DNA from: Cryptomeria japonica
Lineage: Eukaryota > Streptophyta > Pinopsida > Cupressales > Cupressaceae
Length of the DNA stretch: 64,000 bases
Assembly (NCBI RefSeq): GCF_030272615.1
Contig: NC_081406.1
Span: 235,829,922 to 235,893,921, forward strand
Direction of reading: 5' to 3'
In this document: positions 44,509-56,345 of the stretch, in pieces
How positions within the stretch are numbered: the stretch's first letter is position 1
How the letters are laid out: every line of letters starts with the position of its first letter
The notes under the pieces: model-generated
The model's database searches: none
What the model saw: only the letters and a program-made list of their open reading frames with translations
What the model was told of the DNA's origin: nothing
Made by a program: the position numbers and the translations under genes

Positions 44509-46117
44509 TCTTGAACACAGAGTACCACTAAGAGGGGGATGAACCAGTGGTTGCTAGACTTTTTTACCTTTCAAAGCAACTTCAGAATATCAGTTATTAA
44601 CTTAAGAACAATCAAGCTGTACAGAAGAAAGGAAAAACAAAGAGATCAATCACACAAATGCAACTCACAACACCAGATGTATGAGGAAAACCCAATATGG
44701 GAAAAACCTCGGTGAGAAAAGTTGTTAAAGACTACTGCTCTAATCCAGCCTCACAAGTAAACACTGGACTACAAAGATTTAGGACACCAACCCAAGGAGC
44801 ACAAACCCCTGCACCAAGCTCCAACTAGGTGATGTATATTGAAATAAAATTTAGCTACAATTAAGGATTCTTGTTGCAAATGAATTCTGCAACTCTAGAA
44901 TAAATATCTTACTGTCGGTTGACTGTCTTTTCTCCACTGAATATCACACTATAAATTGTGAGATTTCTTTGTCTAATTCATGGCCACTATTATCTCTCTC
45001 TCTCTCTCACAGTCTCACCACACGTTGTGTCACACTTGGATGCTACTTTTTTCTACCACACCTCACTGGTTTAGTTAACTATTGAACTATAGTTATACCG
45101 CTACCCAGTCACTATTGGTTAAACCCTTTCACCAATTTTATTTCTCACTTACTCTGCAACTTTCTTAGAATAAATTCTAAGCCAAAATTATTCTTTGTAC
45201 TTAATCTCTCTTCTCTCTTTTTCTTCTCTACAACATCAACTTGCTCTGTCTCAAGCTTATATATTTATCACCATGGTTTCCTACCAAGAAGCAATTCAAA
45301 TTTGGAGCGGTTAGGGTTTCCTTTTCTCGACACAATCTACATGAGATTCATTCCAGTCTATCTTGGGTTGATCACCTATACTCTGGGGATGCATCTGTAC
45401 AGGCTTTCCATTACCCAATTCATACTTGATAAAGATAGCAATCACATACAAGATTTCCTACCTTGAAATCTGTCGACTCATAAAATGCTCAGTTGTTTCC
45501 TTTTTGAGGTCTTCTTGCTATCGGATTTCTTTTGCATTGATCCAGGTGCCAACTAATCCCTAATCTTCCTCGAGCCCCATCAGTCAGTTTCAATCTCATG
45601 ATTTGTGGCTATTTCATTAATGTCAACTAGTTGTTTCAACAACAATGTCAATGTAGGCTTCACTGACCTCTGCATGTTTGCGACCTCAACTCCACATGGC
45701 ATCATAACGGTCAATCACTTAGCTCACCGACACATAGTCAGTTCATACCTGATCATTCATAAAAAGCATACCGGTATATCCCTTTTTTCGGTGAGACCTT
45801 CTTCTTCTGCTAACCGATAGTGCACACTATACTAGTAACACATCTTCACCTTAGGTGGTGTGTGATAACTTTAACATTCTACATCTTCATCAAAATTAGG
45901 TAGCCAACCTATAGACCGGTTTATTGCTCTACCATTTGTTACTCAACATGTTGATATGCACACAGTCTACATCCCCATTTATGCCTTACTGGTAAGCCTT
46001 CATTGTGTCTGTTCACTCTCATGTGAATTTCCATCATACCAGGCACTCCTTCTTTCTTACCGGTGACCTTGCCAAACCGATTGACATCAGTGACAACTTA
46101 ACGCCAAACTTCCAATA
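44509..46117 (-). repeat. C1 5' LTR (antisense)
   Basis: 1609 bp paired with 22161-23859. Its outer end reads TCCAATA (CCAACA in the partner) and is followed by GTTCT at 46118-46122, the target duplication. The copia LTR motif is at about 44690-44710. Confidence 0.9.
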
Positions 46118-46130
46118 GTTCTAACATGCT

Positions 46131-47004
46131 TGTTAGTATTTCCTGATCATGTCCAATTTGTTCTGGTTTTCCACATTGATCTTTGTGCATGTTCTTGGAG
46201 ATCTTATGGGTCCAATGATATTCTTCAGATTATGTGGTATTCTTGGTGGTGTAGCATTGCAGTTGATCTTCACAAGATTTCCAGTGGTGATACATGTTTG
46301 GAGATTTTATTTAGGTCCATGCTATGTCATACATGTCATCATATTGGTCCAATGGTTGATTTATGTATCGTGTGATGTAATTTTGTAATTAATGGTTGAT
46401 GTTTGGCCGACTTTGTAGTCAAGGTTGATGAATTGTATAAATAGGTGGTATAGTCATATACTTTGGGTGCCAATGGTGTGTTTGCATTATTAGAGAGTGG
46501 TGTATGAGTGAATAATAGAATTTATCATTCTGTGTGGTGTATTGAGTAGAGATTATTGAAGGGCAGATAAATGTGCTTAATTGGAACCATCATCAGGAAT
46601 AAGGAGATGCTATATTTGTAGTTCATGTAATCCGGATGGTAGTCTGATCATTATTGTAAGGTAGTGGACCTTCCCTAAGGGTTGGAGCCTTCTGGGTCTT
46701 CTTATTTTGAGCAGTGAGCTCTAGGCAGTGTGCCTGAATGCATGTGCATTCCCCATTATAATATTTACACATACTACTATAGAGTATCATCTTATTGTGG
46801 GTAGGTTCCCACCATTGTTTTTCCCTTAATTGGGTTTTCCACGTCAAAATCTTGGTGTTATGTGATGTGGTTTCATTGTTCTTATTTTTATTGTTGTTGT
46901 TGTTGTTGTTGTTCAGATTTGAGATTATGCTTAAATTGCCTAATCTGGTGAACATTGATTCTCCACCCCCCATTCTTAGTTTTCCTCCTTGGTTCCTGTT
47001 AACA
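46131..47004 (+). repeat. C3 5' LTR
   Basis: TGTTAGTATT to CTGTTAACA, about 874 bp. A clear TATA box (TGTATAAATAGG, about 46434-46445), the copia LTR motif (TTTTTCCCTTAATTGGGTTT, 46818-46837), a (TTG)n microsatellite (46891-46913) and a C run (CCACCCCCC, about 46962) are seen. A degenerate primer-binding site (TTGTATTAGAGA, 47007-47018) follows. The start is placed by its similarity to the C4 LTR start, as no partner LTR is visible. Confidence 0.75.
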
Positions 47005-47060
47005 ATTTGTATTAGAGATAGATCCTTCAAAAGAAGCTTGATCACTTTAGGTGATCCAGG

Positions 47061-47241
47061 ATGGCAACTTATTTGTTCAAGAAGGAGATTCCTAGATTTG
47101 ATGGAATCAATTATACTGTTTGGAAGGACCAGATGGAAGTTCACTTGAAATGTCTTGGAGAAGAGTATTGGAAGATTACAAAGTTAATAATGTTCCTCAG
47201 AATGGACCGATTATTGCTATTGACATCAAGGATGCTAAACA
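47061..47241 (+). pseudogene. gag: C3 gag, N-terminal part
   Basis: ATG at 47061 starts a copia Gag: MATYLFKKEIPRFDGINYTV, then a QMEVHLKCLGEEYWK segment. The frame shifts near 47185 and is cut by S3 after GATGCTAAACA; the frame resumes at 48936. Confidence 0.85.
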
Positions 47242-48930
47242 TGTTGGCATTGAGTTGTCATTGATGTCAACCAGTATTGTAGACTACCAGTAGGGTGTGT
47301 CAACCCGGTATGAAGAAGTATGATTATGTGTTGACAGTAAGGTGAGATGCACAAGTGAGTTGGCATTCTTGATTATTAACTGGTAAGGCATAAACCGGTA
47401 TGATGGTTGGCTATTTGTGATGAAGAGGCAAAATATTAGATGAATCACAACAATACCTGGTGAGCTGAGCTGAATGAATGGCATGAAGACATACCAGAAG
47501 GCAAGATGAACTGTCAGTATAATATGATTTCTATAACAATAGTTGTCCTTTGTGTTAGCAATACCGATAAAGGTTTGTTCCAGTATAAGGATTTGTACCA
47601 ACATTGATGTTCAGTGTTGAACCAACTCTTTGTTAGTGAATTGAAAGTATTTCAATGTGTGCCATGGGGAGCTAAGGTGGCAAACATGCAGAGGTCCATG
47701 AAATGTTCATCGACATGGTTGTCTATGCAGTTGGTGGTTATTAAATGATAAAACCACAAATCATGAGATTATATCTGACTGATGTGGCTTGAGGAAGAAT
47801 GGATGAAAGAGAATGATTAGGAAGTTGTTCACATGGTGATCATGGCACAAAAATTGATTGCAGATTGACCTTCAGTTAGAAACAATTGGGTGTAATGAGG
47901 TCGACAAAGATCAAGGCCGTAAAGTAGGGTAAAGTTTTCTATTTTTAGCAAACATGCATTAGATGAATAAAAACATGTACAAATGCATCTCCCCAAAGGA
48001 GCTGAGAGATCCAAGCTAGATCAAATTAAATTTGTTATAGATTTGGTTGAAGGAAAGAAACCCTAACCGCCTGAGGTTTGAATTTTTTTTGGGTGGGAAA
48101 ACTTGTTCTTAAATACACAAGTCCAAATCAATGAGGTTGTTGTTGCTAAATGATGTGATTATGCTAGTGAATGAAAGAGAGATAGAAAATATTGTTTAAG
48201 TGAAAAAAAATAAAAATATCAAGTGACTATGTGTTGAAGGAGGAACCGATAAGGTGTGTGAACCGCCAGAGAACAACCGGCAGAGATAGAACTTGTCAAA
48301 TTGTGAGCAGGTGTGAGGTGAACCTAGTAGACAAAGGAAGGGAAGTTTTAACAAAGTAAGGACCAGCATAAAGCAAGTATTGCAGTGAGTGTGTAGGTTT
48401 CATAGACCGGAAATATTGAAACCAGTAGAGCACTATGTTGAAGGGTTGCAAAAATTGATTTGCAACAGGGAAGTTATTTTTGTATTTGAATCTTCATATT
48501 GTTTTCACTAAGCAGGTGCTCAGTGTAGGGGTTGTATCTCCTTTAGGTTGTAGCCTATAAATTGTTTAGGGGTTGGTGCTCCTTTGAGTCGGTGCTCATA
48601 AATCAGGTGTTGGTGCTCCTTGGGTTGGTGACTTAAAATTGTAATTAGATCTTTTACATTGTGAGGCTGGATTGGAGCATAAGATATCTAGTAGCTATTC
48701 TCACCGAGGTTTTTCCCACATTGGGTTTTCCTAATATATCTAGTGTTATGTGATTCACTCTTGTGTATGAGTTATGTTGATGTTATAGAAATTCCTTTCA
48801 CACACTTAATTTGCACTATTTGGGCTACCGATCAACACTCAGTTTGTTTTATATTGTACCAGTATATCCCTGTAGAAGAAAAAGTGTTTAAATCACTGAT
48901 TCACTCCCTCTCAGTGATCCATTGTGTCCA
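47242..48930 (+). mobile_element. S3: sense copia-type solo LTR
   Basis: 1689 bp from TGTTGGCATTGAG to TTGTGTCCA with no internal region, between AAACA (47237-47241) and AAAGA (48931-48935), a target duplication with one mismatch. Removing it restores the C3 gag frame. It holds the copia LTR motif (TTTTTCCCACATTGGGTTTT, about 48711) and a GATTCACTCCCTCTCAGTG end. Confidence 0.85.
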
Positions 48931-48935
48931 AAAGA

Positions 48936-49740
48936 ACATGATATAAGAGCTAAAGAAGAATTGATGACTACCTTGACTGATTCGGAGATGACTAATGTGA
49001 TGGGTTTGTAGACTACACATGAGATATGGAAGAAGCTAGAGACCTTGTATGAAAGAGATCCACAAGTTGAATTTGATAAGCAACAAAGTCTGAAGGGAAA
49101 GTATGAAGCCTTGAAGATGGGAGAAGATGAAAATATATCAACCTTTATGGCTAAGGTGAATGATCTTGTCATGAATATTAGATGTGTTGGTAGAACCCTT
49201 GAAGATGAGATTATTTCTAAGGTGTTGCGATCTTTGCCTCGTGCTTACAAAAATAAGGTAGCTTATATTGATGAGATCCAGAGTGTGACTACAGTGACTA
49301 GATACATGTTGGTTGGAAAGCTTACTGCATTTGAATTGAGTGAATTTAGAGAATCACATGGGAAATATGACACTGCATTCAGAGCCTCTGTATCTGAGAA
49401 GAAAAAGTATGATCTAGGAGAAAATTCATGCTAACTATCCTGATTTGAAAGAGATAAAAGAGAGATGGAATATAAAGAAAGAAAATTATATGAGCTTGAA
49501 GCCCTTATTGCTCGTATATTGCCTAAAGGATCTGGTAAGTATGATGGGAAGTTACCTTTGAAATGTTTCTCTTGTAATAAGATAGGACATTTTGCTTCTA
49601 GGTGCGCTGAGAGAATGTCTAGATATGATAAGCATGAAATATAAGATAGATCCGATAAGCAAGATAGATATGAGAAGCATGATAAGAATAATAAGACATA
49701 CAAGCCCTACTGGAAATACATAAATCAGAAGAGATGCTAC
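48936..49740 (+). pseudogene. gag: C3 gag, remainder
   Basis: Frame resumes with the EELMTTLTDSEM segment, then HEIWKKLETLYERDP, MGEDENISTFMAKVNDLV and, in a second block, the knuckle CFSCNKIGHFASRC (about 49567-49608). Stops at 49010, 49432 and 49641 break it; the 48960-49432 part is otherwise open for about 155 codons. Confidence 0.87.
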
Positions 49741-50420
49741 TATGCTATTGATGAAGGTGTGACAAATGAGGAATCAAAGAATGGGAATTCAGAAGATGAA
49801 TTTGTATTCATTGTCACCAAGGAAGATGATCCGGTATCAGTGAATCCTACAAGCTGCATTGTTGAGGAGAAAGCTTTGGCTGCTAAGATTGAAGAGAAAG
49901 ATGGATGGGTGATTGATGGCAGTTATTCATATCATATGACAGGTGACAAAAGAAAAATTTTAAGTATGGAAAGGTATGATGGTGGAGTAGTGAGATTTGG
50001 AGATGACAAAGCTTGTGTGATTCATGGTAGAGGTTCTATATCTTTCAATGGTAAGCATAATACTAATGATATCTTGTATATTCAAGGTTTGAAGCATAAT
50101 CTTTTGAGTGTTGGATAGAAGGTTGACAAGGGATATGATTTGCAATTCAAGAATGGTAAATGCAAGATCCTAAATGCCTCCAGTATAAATATTGCATTAG
50201 GCACTAAGACTAAAGGTAATATATTTCACTTGAATGATGGTGAGAAAAGTTATTTGAGTGCTCAGATTGATGAAAGTTGGTTGTGGCATGGGAGAATGTG
50301 TCATGTTAACTTTGATCATATGATAAGAATAAGTTCTACTCAAGTTGTTAGAGATTTTCCTTAGATTGTGAAACCTACTAATCTGGTATATAAGGAATGT
50401 CAGATGGGAAAGCAAACAAG
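49741..50420 (+). pseudogene. pol: C3 protease and pre-integrase region
   Basis: The protease region is readable but its triplet is lost: WVIDGSYSYHMTGD has Asp-Gly-Ser where copia has Asp-Ser-Gly. The VRFGDDKACVIHGRGSI and GLKHNLLSVG segments follow, then a stop at 50117. The pre-integrase region ESWLWHGRMCHVNFDHMI is at 50270-50330. Confidence 0.87.
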
Positions 50421-51290
50421 AAATTAATTTAAGAGTAAGCTATATTCATCTAATGAATTTATAGATCTTGCTCATGCTGACTATTGTGGTCCTACTAGAG
50501 TCAAAAGTATGCAAGGAGAAATATATTTCATATTTTTGATTGATGACTATTCAAGGATGATGTGGGTGACCTTTCTAAGGGATAAATCAAAAGCGTTGGA
50601 TAAATTCAACATATTCAAAGAAAGAGTGGAGATCGAGATAGGATTGAAGTTGAAGTGTCTAAGATCTGATAGATGAGGAGAATTTATATCAAGAGAGTTT
50701 GATACATTTTGTGAGAGGAATGGACTTAGAAGATAGTTATCCGCTCCTAGAACCCCTCAACAGAATGGAGTTGTTGAAACAAAGAACAAAACTATCTTGG
50801 ATGTTGCAAGGACCATGTTGATTGAAGAAAAGATTGCACAAATATTCTGTAGAAAATTTGTTAGCACTGCTATTTACAAATTCAACTGGGTGCATATTAA
50901 AGTTTATTCTGGTAAGACTCCTTGTGAGCTATGGTATGTTCATGTTCCTATAGTTAGATATTTTAGAATTTTTGGAAGTAAATGTTATATCAAGAAAGAT
51001 GAGGATATAGAAAAGTTTGATGCAAGATGTGATGAAGGAATCTTCTTGGGATATTCTATTAAGAGAAAGGCCTACCAGTGCTACAATAAGAGCTTGAAGA
51101 AGATGGTTGAAAGTGAAAATGTGAAGGTGGATGAGTGTCTTGGAAAGAAGATCAAAGCATGTGGATATGATCTTGATGATGAATATGGTGTTCATATTCT
51201 TGTACAGACTGAGATCTTGAAGTAGATTGATCTGGTGGAGACAATTAATCCGGATATTGTTGTTGTCGGTGAACAAATGCAAGAACCTAA
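50421..51290 (+). pseudogene. pol: C3 integrase
   Basis: FLIDDYSRMMWVTFLRDKS (first Asp region), LRSD followed by a stop in place of Gln, then GEF (second Asp), and PQQNGVVETKNKTI (Glu region). The open part 50797-51225 ends with GIFLGYSIKRKAYQCYNKSL. The stop within LRSDQGGEF and another in RRQLSAP inactivate it. Confidence 0.88.
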
Positions 51291-51299
51291 AAAATTAGA

Positions 51300-51891
51300 A
51301 CAATCAAAAAGTACTAAGGTATGTTAGACTGAATCATTCAGAAAATCAGATAATTGGTGGCAAGAATAAAGGTGTAATGACTAGGAGAATGATTTATGTT
51401 GAAGAGATGTGTTTGATTTCAAATATTGAGCCTAAAGATGTTGCAAAAGCATGTAAGGATGAGAATTGGATATAAGCAATGGAAGAAGAGTTGAATTAAA
51501 TTGAAAAGAATAACACTTGGGAGCTTGTTCCAAGACCTAAAGACAAGAATGTGATTGGTACTAAATGGGTGTTCTGGAATAAACTGAATGAAGTTGGTGA
51601 AGATGTAAGAAACAAAGCTAGATTGGTATGTAAAGGCTATTCTTAGATGGAAGGTATTGACTATGAATAAACTTTTTCTCCTGTAACTATAATTAAAGCT
51701 ATTAGATTGCTTCTTGCATATGCTTCTTATAATAACTTTAAGGTATATGAGATGGGTGTCAAGTCAGCCTTTTTGAATGGTGATCATGAGGAGGAAGTCT
51801 ACATTGAGCAACCAGATAGATTTTCTTTATTAGATGAAGGAGATATGGTATGCAGATTGAAGAAAGCACTATATGGACTAAAGGAAGCCCC
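51300..51891 (+). pseudogene. pol: C3 reverse transcriptase, first part
   Basis: [20 protein letters not shown], then [10 protein letters not shown] with a stop, and an open part at 51707-51891: KVYEMGVKSAFLNGDHEEEV and MVCRLKKALYGLKEAP, where C4 is inserted. The Asp of the usual MDVK motif is Gly here, so the first catalytic Asp is gone. Confidence 0.88.
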
Positions 51892-52932
51892 TGTTAGTAT
51901 TATGGATGTGTTGCATTGGTTTTGTCATTGATGTCAACACTTATCCTTGTGGAGATTCTTGGTTATGCTCACCGACATGTTTAGTGCCTTATGCACAGTC
52001 ACCGGTATCTGGTTCATCGATAGGTTATATTGTTCACCGACACTGAGGATGATCTGTTATCATCTGGAGTTTACTTGGTTATGTCAAAGACATTGTTTGG
52101 ACACTTGGTTCTCGTGATTTGATTATTGGTACAATCGAGTTTGCATATTTGTTGTTACTGGCAAATAGGTCTAGGTTATGGACCGACAAGCATTATCTAT
52201 TTCAGATCAGCACGACACATTATGGAGATGATTTGTTACTATTGTAAATTCATTGAGTCGACATCATGCATCGCATATTGATTCATTTGTAATTTCTTAG
52301 TAAGCCAACCTACACATTTGGTATTAGGTTTTGGAATATATGTAAGATCTCATTTGTGAGATTATGTAGAGGAGTGTGAAAAAGGATTGTAATAAGGTAT
52401 ATGTGAATATAAGCAGAGCTATACATGCAGACATCATTTGAAGATTCAAGGAAGGTATGAGGAAGACAATCAGAGCTTAACCGGTACTGAATCCAGCATA
52501 TGAAGATGCTATTTTGAGTAGTAAATTATCATTGGATTTAACCATCCAATTGTAGTGAGTGTGACTCCCATTTTGTGATTGAGTAGTGAGCTCTAGGTAG
52601 TTGGCCTTTCTGCATGTGTAGACCCCATTTGTACACACATACTATCTACAATAGAATCATCTAATTGTGGGTAAGGTTTCCCACCGTGGTTTTTTCCCTT
52701 ACATGGTTTCCACATACAAATAATTGTGTTATGTGTTGTGTATGTTATTTGTCTTTCTATTTCATGCATTAAACTTTATCGGTACTATATTAATTGTAAA
52801 ACTATCTGTCGACATTAAAGTTTGGTTTACTGGTATTGTGAACTAAGTTTAGTTAAGTTATATTTGGGTTGAAATTAATAGACAACTGATTCACCCCCCC
52901 CCCCCCGTCTCAGTTGCCTCTGGGTCCTAACA
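51892..52932 (+). repeat. C4 5' LTR
   Basis: TGTTAGTATTATGG to GGGTCCTAACA, 1041 bp. The copia LTR motif is at 52687-52712 and a 12-base C run at about 52895. A weak TATA-like box (GGAATATATG) is near 52335. Confidence 0.94.
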
Positions 52933-52934
52933 AT

Positions 52935-52946
52935 TGGTATCAGAGC
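52935..52946 (+). other. C4 primer-binding site
   Basis: TGGTATCAGAGC, perfect initiator tRNA-Met complement, two bases after the LTR. Confidence 0.95.
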
Positions 52947-52989
52947 TAAGTCCTCTTTTTACAGAATTTTAACAGCTTGAAGAGATTGT

Positions 52990-53636
52990 ATAGAAACTAA
53001 CTATTTTAGGAAGGACAGTCCGAAGCTTGATGGAATGAACTATGGTATATGGAAGATCAGAATGGAGACTCATCTGAATTGTATTAGAAAATATATATGG
53101 GATGTTAAAAAGAATGGCTATGTAGGTCCTGCTCAAAGTCAACCTAATCCACCAACCTTGGCTAAAGATCAGGAGAATGATTGCAAAGCAAGAGAAGCAC
53201 TTTTGAGCACATTGTCAGATCAACAAATCATGGGATTATCAGACTGATCTACTGCTAAATATAACTAGGATAAATTGGAGGCATTAAATTAAGGTGATAC
53301 CACCATAAAAACTACAAAACTGGAATGCTTCCAAGTCAGGTATGGAAATCTAAAAATGGAAGAAGATGAAAGGATTTCTGCTTTTATGGAAAGAGTAAAT
53401 GAAATTGTTTTGGGTATACAATGTTGTGGAGGATCCTTAAGTGAAGATGAAATTATTTCTAAAGTTTTAAGAGCTTTGCCACCAGCATACAAAATGAAAG
53501 TAACTTCTCTTAATGAATTGAGAACAATGCCTAATGCATCAGTATCTAGAGATACTTTGGTTGGAAAACTTTCATCTTTTGAACTTGAGGAATTTGGTCC
53601 TATTGCTACAATTAAGACAGATTTGGCTTTCAAAGC

Positions 53637-53669
<33 letters not shown>

Positions 53670-54039
53670 TAAAAAATCTGATTGGAAAGCACTCTATGCT
53701 AGAGAACTTGAAGAAATCAGAAGAGAGAATGAAGAACTTGAAGAGCTTGAAGCACTATTTGCAAGGAAAATGCCTAAAGGTCTAGTTGGAAGTAAGTATG
53801 AAGGTAAAGCACCATTTAAATGTTTTAACTACAATAAAATTGGTCATATGGCATCTAGGTGTCCTAATAGATATGCAAGATTGAAAGAAGAAGCTAAAAG
53901 AATATATAAGCCTAACCCTAAATATCAAAGGTACAAATTTAAGAAGACTAGAGACAAATCATGTTACTATGTTGATGAAGGAGTTACTGATGATTCTGAT
54001 GAGGAACTGGCAGACAATGGATGGGCTTTGTTGCAATAA
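52990..54039 (+). pseudogene. gag: C4 gag
   Basis: Matches C2 gag. The start codon is degraded (C2 has ATGTCTTCTAACTAT; here TATAGAAACTAACTAT). Stops at about 53245, 53268 and 53291 follow the first 70 codons, then 228 open codons (53356-54039): MEEDERISAFMERVNEIVLG, a poly-Ser run coded by TCA/ATC-type repeats (53637-53669), an ELEELEALFARKMPKG helix and a knuckle in which the second Cys is Tyr (CFNYNKIGHMASRC). Confidence 0.88.
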
Positions 54040-54049
54040 TAGAAGATAA

Positions 54050-54690
54050 ATCAGCACCTACATTTCAACCGGTAGAGCAGGCCCTGTCAGTTAAAATTGA
54101 AGAAAAGGATGAATGGATCATTGATTCCAGATGTTCACATCATATGACTAGTGATAAAAGTAATTCTTAACCTTTTAGGAATACAATGGAGGTCTAGTAA
54201 GATTTGGAGATGACAAAGCTTGTTTGATGAGAGGAAAAGGCACTATATCTTTTGATGGTAGGCACAATATTGATAATGTTTACTATGTTGAAGGTTTGAA
54301 GCATAATATTTTGAGTGTTGGTCAATTAGTTGAAAAGGGATTTCAATTACAATTCAAGAATGGTAAATGCAAAATCATGAATAGAACTGGTTTGGAAATT
54401 GCAACCGGCAATCAGACCAGAGGTAATCTTTCATTTGAATAACAATGAGAAGACATGCTTGATTGCACATATTGATGAAAGTTGGTTATGGCATAAGAGA
54501 CAATGTCATGTAAATTTTCATTGCATTGTGAAAATCAATACAACTAAGGCAGTAACGGATTTACCTAAGATTGTTAAACCTCACAATCTGGTATGTAAGG
54601 AATGTTAATTTGGAAAGCAAGTTAGAGAAACTTTAAAGAGTATTCTAGAAAATTCCAATAATATTCTTGACTTAATTCATACTGATTAAT
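54050..54690 (+). pseudogene. pol: C4 protease and pre-integrase region
   Basis: WIIDSRCSHHMTSD shows Asp-Ser-Arg instead of Asp-Ser-Gly, a likely inactivating change. A 1-base deletion near 54165 shifts the frame. YYVEGLKHNILSVGQLVEKG at 54280-54345 and ESWLWHKRQCHVNFHCIV at 54475-54530 follow, with a stop at 54606. Confidence 0.87.
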
Positions 54691-55412
54691 GTGGTCCAAC
54701 AAGAACTAGAAGTTTACAAGGAGATAGATATTTTATGCTAATCATTGATGATTATTCTAGAATGTGTTGGGTTACTTTTCTGAGGGAGAAATCATAAGCT
54801 TTTGAGAAATTCAAACTATTCAAGGTGATGGTAGAGAATGAAAGCAATAAGAAAATCAAATGTTTGAGATCAGATCAAGTAGGTGCATTCACATTTAAGG
54901 AATTTAATAAATTCTGTGAATTGAATGGAATCAGAAGACAATTATCAGCACCTCTGACACCCCAACAAAATGGAGTTGTCGAAAGAAAGAACATAACTAT
55001 TTTGGATGCAGCTAGAAGCATGATATCAGAACAAAACCTACCTCATGTGTATTGGAGAGAAGTAGTCAATACAACTATTTATACATTCAACAGATTTCAT
55101 GTCAAAGGTGAAACCGGTAGGACCCCTCATGAACTATGGTTTGGTAGTACTCTTAAATATTTCAGAATATTTGGAAGCAAATGTTATATTAGGAGAGATG
55201 ATTATATTGGAAAATTTGATCCTAGAAGTGATGAAGGAATATTTCTTGGTTATTCATCTAAGAGCAAGGCATATAGATGTTTTAATAAGAGATTACAAAA
55301 GATCATTGAAAGTGCAAATGTGAAGATTGATGAACAGTTTAGAAGGTCTATAGACTCTGAACCGATAGTTGAGATAATCACAAATGAACCTACTATGAGT
55401 ACACTAGTATAG
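54691..55412 (+). pseudogene. pol: C4 integrase
   Basis: FMLIIDDYSRMCWVTFLREKS with a stop near 54796, then 195 open codons (54825-55412): LRSDQVGAFTFKEF (second Asp region, with Gly-Glu changed to Gly-Ala), PQQNGVVERKNITILDAARS (Glu region), FGSKCYIRRDDYIG and GIFLGYSSKSKAYRCFNKRL. Confidence 0.9.
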
Positions 55413-55499
55413 AATATTGATCCAGTCACACCGGCATCATCTGAGAATTCCACAGTGACTGAAGAACAACAGCAAGTGAATACACCCAAGTATGTAAGA

Positions 55500-56345
55500 T
55501 TGAATCACTCTGAAAGTTAGATAATTAGGAATAAGAATCAAGGAGTTATGACTAGAGGAAGACTGGCAAATGAAGAGGTATGTTTAATTTTTCAAATTGA
55601 AGCAACAAATATTAATGAGGCATGTGAAGATAAACATTGTATTAAGGCTATGGAAGATGAATTGGAAAAAATTGAAAAGAATAACACATGGACATTGGTT
55701 CCTTGGCCTAAAAAAAAAAATGTAATTCGAACTAAATGGGTATTCAGAAATAAACTTAATGAAGATGGTAAGATAACTAGAAACAAAGCAAGTTTAGTGT
55801 GTAAGGGATATTCACAGAAAGAATGAATTGATAATAATGAAACCTTTGCACCGGTAGCTAGAATTGAGGCAGTCAGATTATTCTTAGCTTTTGCAGCACA
55901 CAAGAACTATAAAGTATATCAAATAGATGTTAAATTTGCATTTCTGAATGGTGATCTTGAAGAGGAATTTTACATTGAACAACCTTATGGATTTTTTTTG
56001 ACATATGACAAAGATATGGTTTGCAGGCTAAGGAAAGATTTATATGGATTGAAGCAAGCTCCTAGAGCTTGGTTTGATAGATTGGACAAATATCTTTTGA
56101 AGCTTGGTTACACTAAAGGTAATGCTAGCAACAACTTATATTACAAAGTGACTAATGATGACATCTTGGTTATTGAAGCTTTTGTTGATGATATTATTTT
56201 TGGAGGAGAAGATGGATTGTGTAAAGACTTTTCTAATAAGATGAAGGAAAAATTTGAAATGTTTATGATTGGAGAGATAAAATTCTTTTTAGAATTGTAG
56301 ATTTCACTGACTGATAGAGGTATATTCATAAATCAATCAAAGTAC
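55500..56345 (+). pseudogene. pol: C4 reverse transcriptase
   Basis: [33 protein letters not shown] followed by a stop at 55824, [17 protein letters not shown], then [32 protein letters not shown] and the active-site FVDD at 56181-56192. The domain is nearly complete, with stops at 55824 and 56298. Confidence 0.9.

Larger units (their letters stand above)
22161..46117 (-). mobile_element. C1: antisense Ty1/copia element with SIRE-like gag
   Basis: Paired antisense LTRs at 22161-23859 and 44509-46117 are bordered by a GTTCT duplication (22156-22160, 46118-46122). In sense order (right to left) the element has a tRNA-iMet primer-binding site, gag, protease, integrase, reverse transcriptase and RNase H, the copia order. 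Gag has one knuckle, a coiled coil and then a cluster of distal knuckle-like motifs, as in SIRE-type copias. L1 is inserted in gag. Without L1 the element is about 8.8 kb. Stops in every domain make it inactive. Confidence 0.88.

Noticed and set aside
46795-47148. 117-codon plus-strand frame with a Leu/Phe-rich segment resembling a membrane helix
   Set aside because: The hydrophobic run is the translated (TTG)n microsatellite in the C3 LTR and the frame overlaps the gag start.
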